DNA from: Prochlorococcus sp. AG-402-G10
GTDB taxonomy: Bacteria; Cyanobacteriota; Cyanobacteriia; PCC-6307; Cyanobiaceae
Direction of reading: 5' to 3'
DNA: 47,168 bases
NCBI GenBank assembly: GCA_003279445.1
Contig: QCHT01000011.1
Coordinates: 1-47,168 of the forward strand
In this document: in pieces, positions 44,047 to 47,168 of the stretch
Layout: each line of letters opens with the position of its first letter
Numbering within the stretch: position 1 is the first letter of the stretch
Notes under the pieces: generated by a model
The model's database searches: none
What the model saw: only the letters and a program-made list of their open reading frames with translations
Told to the model about the DNA's origin: nothing
Position numbers and translations under genes: made by a program

Positions 44047-44772
44047 TTAAGAAAGTAGATCAAATATTTTATTAATAAATTTAAGACGGTTTGACAAAGT
44101 TTCTTTTCCAAAATCTGCTTGTTGTTTTCGCAAAATACTAGAAGCATTATGACCTAATGCGTCATGAATGAATTTATTATCTTCGGATATCCATCTTAGA
44201 GCCATATCTTCTTCGACCTCAACATGAAACTGAATTCCATAAGCATGGTTATTTATACAAAATAACTGCTCTGGGCATAGTTGACTACTTGCAATGATCT
44301 CAGCGCCAGGAGGCAATATTGCTCTATCTCCATGCCAGTGAAGAACGTCAAACTTAGAGTCTTCGAATAAATTTAATGGATCATTTTTATTATGAAAGTT
44401 AACTGGTGCCCAACCCACTTCTAACTTCTTAGTTTTTGTATAACCAATCGTCAAAGGTTCCACAGTGCCTCCCGCTGCGTATGCCAAAAGCTGCGCTCCT
44501 AAGCAAACACCAATAACTCTAATTTTTTTTTCTAAAGCAAATTTCAAGATCTCAACTTCCTTTTTAAGCCAGGGATACTTTGGGTTCTTTAAATCTCCAA
44601 CACCCATAGGTCCTCCCATCACAAGTAATAAATCTTTATCGACTAAATTAGGAATGGATTGCCCTAAATCCAATCTAGAGATAATTACATCTTTTTGATG
44701 CTCTTTAGCAATTTTAGAAAAGAGGCCTGGCCCTTCTCTATCAATATGTTGAAAAACTATTACTCTTGACAT
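44047..44772 (-). CDS. Class I glutamine amidotransferase-like protein
   Basis: A 241-residue protein with a GATase1 domain. The nucleophile Cys is in IGVCLGAQLLAYAAGG, the oxyanion strand is VMGGPMGVGD, and the catalytic His and Glu are in GIQFHVEVEED. It is of the GMP-synthase-like standalone group, with related enzymes acting on peptides or ammonia transfer; the substrate is unknown. ATG 44772 (MSRVIVFQHIDREGPG) is chosen over TTG 44799. Confidence 0.82.
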   Translation of the reverse strand: MSRVIVFQHIDREGPGLFSKIAKEHQKDVIISRLDLGQSIPNLVDKDLLLVMGGPMGVGDLKNPKYPWLKKEVEILKFALEKKIRVIGVCLGAQLLAYAAGGTVEPLTIGYTKTKKLEVGWAPVNFHNKNDPLNLFEDSKFDVLHWHGDRAILPPGAEIIASSQLCPEQLFCINNHAYGIQFHVEVEEDMALRWISEDNKFIHDALGHNASSILRKQQADFGKETLSNRLKFINKIFDLLS

Positions 44773-44886
44773 TTGACAACGATAAACTAATACTCTCAAA
44801 GTAAATCATGATGAAAATTAATTTAGTCACTCAACACTTAGAGCTTTAAGCCAGTTTATCTTTGAAAGTTTTCAGCCTGACTAATT

Positions 44887-46203
44887 CTAGAGAAGATCTA
44901 TCAAACTAACAATTAAACCAAAAGCAATCACTGGGGGAGAAACCCAACGAAGCATGAATTTCAAATAACGTCTACCTCGGAAACTAGAATTACATCCTGC
45001 TAAATCTTCGTCAAAAACTCTAGAGGCAAACCAACCAATTAGAATCGCTATTAAGAAACCTCCCAAAAGAAGTAGAAGATCTAGAAAACTGGCCATATTT
45101 CCTAAGACCTTGTCAGATAATGCAGCAGGGATACCAATTAGAAAAATAAACACCGAAGAGAAAATAACAGCTTTGTCTCTTGTCCAACCAAATCGATCAA
45201 TCAAAGAAGAAACCGGTACTTCTAAAAGAGAAATAGATGAAGTCAATGCCGCAATGAAAGCAAGTCCAAAAAAAAGTACTGCCACTAATTGGCCAAGAAG
45301 GCCCAATGAACTTAAACCGGTTGGTAAAGCTACAAACAATGTTTTAACAAAGCTCTCGCCTAAAGCATCTTTGGCAACTGGAAAACTCATCAATATAGGG
45401 AAAGTAACCATCCCTGCAAGAATCCCTACTGAAGTATCCAAGCTAGAAATTAGAACAGCTTCTTTAGGCAGTGGACTCCTTTTATCTAAATAAGAAGCAT
45501 ATGCAACCATAATTCCTATTCCAAGACTTAAAGAAAAGAACGCTTGTCCAAAAGCAAGTCTTATTGTTTTTAGATTTGAAAATTGGCTGAAATCAACTTT
45601 AAATAAAAATTCTTGATAGCCAGCAATAGCCCCTGGCAAAGTAGCAGCCCAAATTGCAAGAATTATCACTAAAGCAAAAAGCAAAGGCATGCTCCAACGG
45701 GCTAGCCTTTCGATTCCGCCTCGAATCCCTGCAACAACGACTGAAGCTGTCAAAAATAAACTAAACAATTGGCCCAAGAAAACACTACTACCAGTGCTCA
45801 CAGAACCTACAAACTCATTAGCTTCATCCAAAGTCCCTGGGAGACCAAAGAAAAGAGAATGAAAAAATGTATCAGCCGTCCAACCCATTAAGACAGCATA
45901 AAAGGCAAGAATGCCGCAAGATGCAAAAACAAAAACCCATCCCATTGGCTGCCATGCAGATCCAGCGGCCGCAATAGGAGCAAGAAGTGGGCTCTTACCA
46001 GTACTTCTTCCAAGAACCATTTCAGAAACTAAGACTGGAAGGCAAACTAATAAAACAATAAGGACGTACAACAGCAAAAAAACAGCCCCTCCTCCTTGGG
46101 AGGCTTTATAAGCAAAACCCCAAAGATTACCTAAGCCAACGGCACTTCCTGCAGCTGCTAAAACAAATCCCCATCGAGACCGCCATTGTTCACGCATTTC
46201 CAT
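44887..46203 (-). CDS. Sodium:neurotransmitter symporter family (SNF) transporter
   Basis: A 438-residue carrier of the LeuT fold that imports amino acids or related solutes with Na+. The N-terminal signature WGFVLAAAGSAVGLGNLWGF contains the Na+ and substrate site, with GGAVFLLLYV after it. About 11 helices can be drawn, as in bacterial members. ATG 46203 is preferred to TTG 46212; ATG 46197 is also possible. Substrate not predictable. Confidence 0.9.
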   Translation of the reverse strand: MEMREQWRSRWGFVLAAAGSAVGLGNLWGFAYKASQGGGAVFLLLYVLIVLLVCLPVLVSEMVLGRSTGKSPLLAPIAAAGSAWQPMGWVFVFASCGILAFYAVLMGWTADTFFHSLFFGLPGTLDEANEFVGSVSTGSSVFLGQLFSLFLTASVVVAGIRGGIERLARWSMPLLFALVIILAIWAATLPGAIAGYQEFLFKVDFSQFSNLKTIRLAFGQAFFSLSLGIGIMVAYASYLDKRSPLPKEAVLISSLDTSVGILAGMVTFPILMSFPVAKDALGESFVKTLFVALPTGLSSLGLLGQLVAVLFFGLAFIAALTSSISLLEVPVSSLIDRFGWTRDKAVIFSSVFIFLIGIPAALSDKVLGNMASFLDLLLLLGGFLIAILIGWFASRVFDEDLAGCNSSFRGRRYLKFMLRWVSPPVIAFGLIVSLIDLL

Positions 46204-46332
46204 AAAAACCAAATTTCTATCTAATATTCAATTATGAAAACGACAGGAAGTATCAACAAAAATAGTTAGCTCCTGTAGGAATTGCTCACAGATTAATCAG
46301 TACGGGAGGAATGAATTTCTAAGCAGAAAAGA

Positions 46333-46620
46333 CTAGCCCCAAATTGAAAGAGTCAAATCGGCATCTAATCCTCGCAAGTCAATATATTCTTGAAAAACAT
46401 TTGATTCAAATGCCTTCTTAGCCGCTGATTTAGATTCAAATTCCACAACAACTCCTAATTGCCCACCATCCCACTCGTTCAAATCTGACTTCTGACTAAT
46501 GTCCTTAGCTATTACAATTCCTCCAACGGAAAAAAGCCAAGGGATTACTGTTTGAATATATTCGGTAAATAGATCCGTACTTTCAATGCTAACTTGCTTG
46601 ATCCAATAACCTTTAGACAC
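46333..46620 (-). CDS. DUF1330 family protein
   Basis: A 95-residue protein of the ferredoxin-like dimeric alpha-beta barrel superfamily. It begins SKGYWIKQVSIESTDLFTEY. GGQLGVVVEFESKSAAKKAF with QEYIDLRGLDA gives the DUF1330 pattern. GTG 46620 is chosen because KGYWI normally lies at the very N-terminus; the frame would otherwise carry a hydrophobic extension of 11 residues. Function unknown; members may be monooxygenase-like. Confidence 0.8.
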   Translation of the reverse strand: MSKGYWIKQVSIESTDLFTEYIQTVIPWLFSVGGIVIAKDISQKSDLNEWDGGQLGVVVEFESKSAAKKAFESNVFQEYIDLRGLDADLTLSIWG

Positions 46621-46889
46621 AGAATATAAAGAAAATATGACGAAGTATCGCATATCTTGGGGCAGGCACTCGAATTAGGCAGGGTTTTTCAATACTGCGA
46701 TACTTCCTCTTTTAATAAATTTATTTTTTGAATCTTTCAACTCCGTCAACAAAAGGAATCCATTGCCTTAATTCGAAACCAAAAGAGCAAAAAATCATGC
46801 GTTGTATTAAAGCAAGTTGAGACGGTGTCTTGGAGTAGTTAATCGAGGGTATTTTTTCTAAAGAATTAAAATGAAAACATCTTCAAACC

Positions 46890-47075
46890 TTATTTTTCAA
46901 ATTCTTCTCTTCGTCTTAATGCCTGACTAAGCTTTCCAGCAACGAATGGAATGTGAGTAGAGTATTTATTAAGCTGGATTCTTTCTTCAAGGGTTACGGA
47001 ATGTCCACTTGCAAGACGGTCAATTATTCCTTCGATTCTTCGACGAGTTTCAGTAGTGAGCATGCGGAACGTCAT
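46890..47075 (-). CDS. Small helical, charged hypothetical protein
   Basis: A 61-residue protein, helical and rich in Arg and Glu: LTTETRRRIEGIIDRLASGH, VTLEERIQLNKYSTHIPFVA, LSQALRRREEFEK. The SVTLEERI segment recalls small proteins shared by marine cyanobacteria and their phages, from memory only. ATG 47075 has AAGG just before it; ATG 47063 (MLTTET) is an alternative. Confidence 0.6.
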   Translation of the reverse strand: MTFRMLTTETRRRIEGIIDRLASGHSVTLEERIQLNKYSTHIPFVAGKLSQALRRREEFEK

Positions 47076-47168
47076 TACCTTGCCCTTTATGCACTAATGA
47101 TAATTAATTTAATGAGGATCGGACAATCTGAAATATTTTCCTGAAAACCGTTAATTGACTTTGGATCA

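Noticed and set aside
46717..46794. Minus-strand 25-codon frame MIFCSFGFELRQWIPFVDGV in the gap near the right end
   Set aside because: Looks protein-like but is short, with a stop just upstream and no ribosome site; could be a gene remnant, not supported.

Overview
The window looks like a chromosomal segment of Prochlorococcus, probably a low-light type. The evidence is a Pcb chlorophyll a/b antenna gene, an Hli protein, kaiB and kaiC with no kaiA, an NblS-type kinase next to purD, many cyanobacterial conserved-unknown families (DUF1825, DUF3086, DUF3119, DUF1499, photosystem II S4 protein), AT-rich DNA and very short spacers. The organism is inferred from gene content; strain and GC were not computed. 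I saw no IS element, prophage, CRISPR array or rRNA.

Layout. 1-9.2 kb: end of an unknown gene, pepA, a GIY-YIG-like gene, DUF1825, tyrS and pyrF, then a leftward envelope/lipid cluster (GPH transporter, mlaE-type permease, DUF3119, DUF3086, plsY). 9.2-13.5 kb: tRNA-Gly(UCC), glgX, a degenerate metallo-beta-lactamase-fold gene, hup, and a wrecked glutamyl-Q tRNA(Asp) synthetase gene. 13.5-16.1 kb: an island of tiny membrane or secreted proteins, an hli gene, and an NdhF-like fragment running head-on into a truncated lpxC. 16.1-26.1 kb: bamA, purC, purD, nblS, kaiC, kaiB, rplU, rpmA. 26-38 kb: housekeeping genes (truB, SpoIID-like, rnz, petF, prmA, serA, S4 protein, tRNA-Val, murD) with small conserved unknowns. 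38-44 kb: a looser, AT-rich region with many small proteins, a methyltransferase and the pcb gene with a small partner. 44-47.2 kb: a class I glutamine amidotransferase, a sodium:neurotransmitter symporter family protein, DUF1330 and a small conserved-looking protein.

Most genes are core metabolism, translation, envelope and light-related functions in short operons. The unusual parts are marks of genome reduction. The lpxC gene has lost its C-terminal half exactly where an NdhF-like ORF also stops, which suggests one deletion removed the 3' parts of both. gluQ has a stop codon and two frame changes. kaiA is absent between kaiB and rplU. plsY has no ATG, GTG or TTG upstream of its conserved N-terminus and probably starts at AUU. 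Six small genes were found by reading the sequence directly (15293-15472, 39094-39261, 39358-39510, 39512-39673, 41205-41330, and a 15-codon leader at 2473-2520). No clearly new multi-gene system was found; the best candidates for follow-up are the lpxC/ndhF junction, the AUU start, the degenerate MBL protein and the small-protein pairs.
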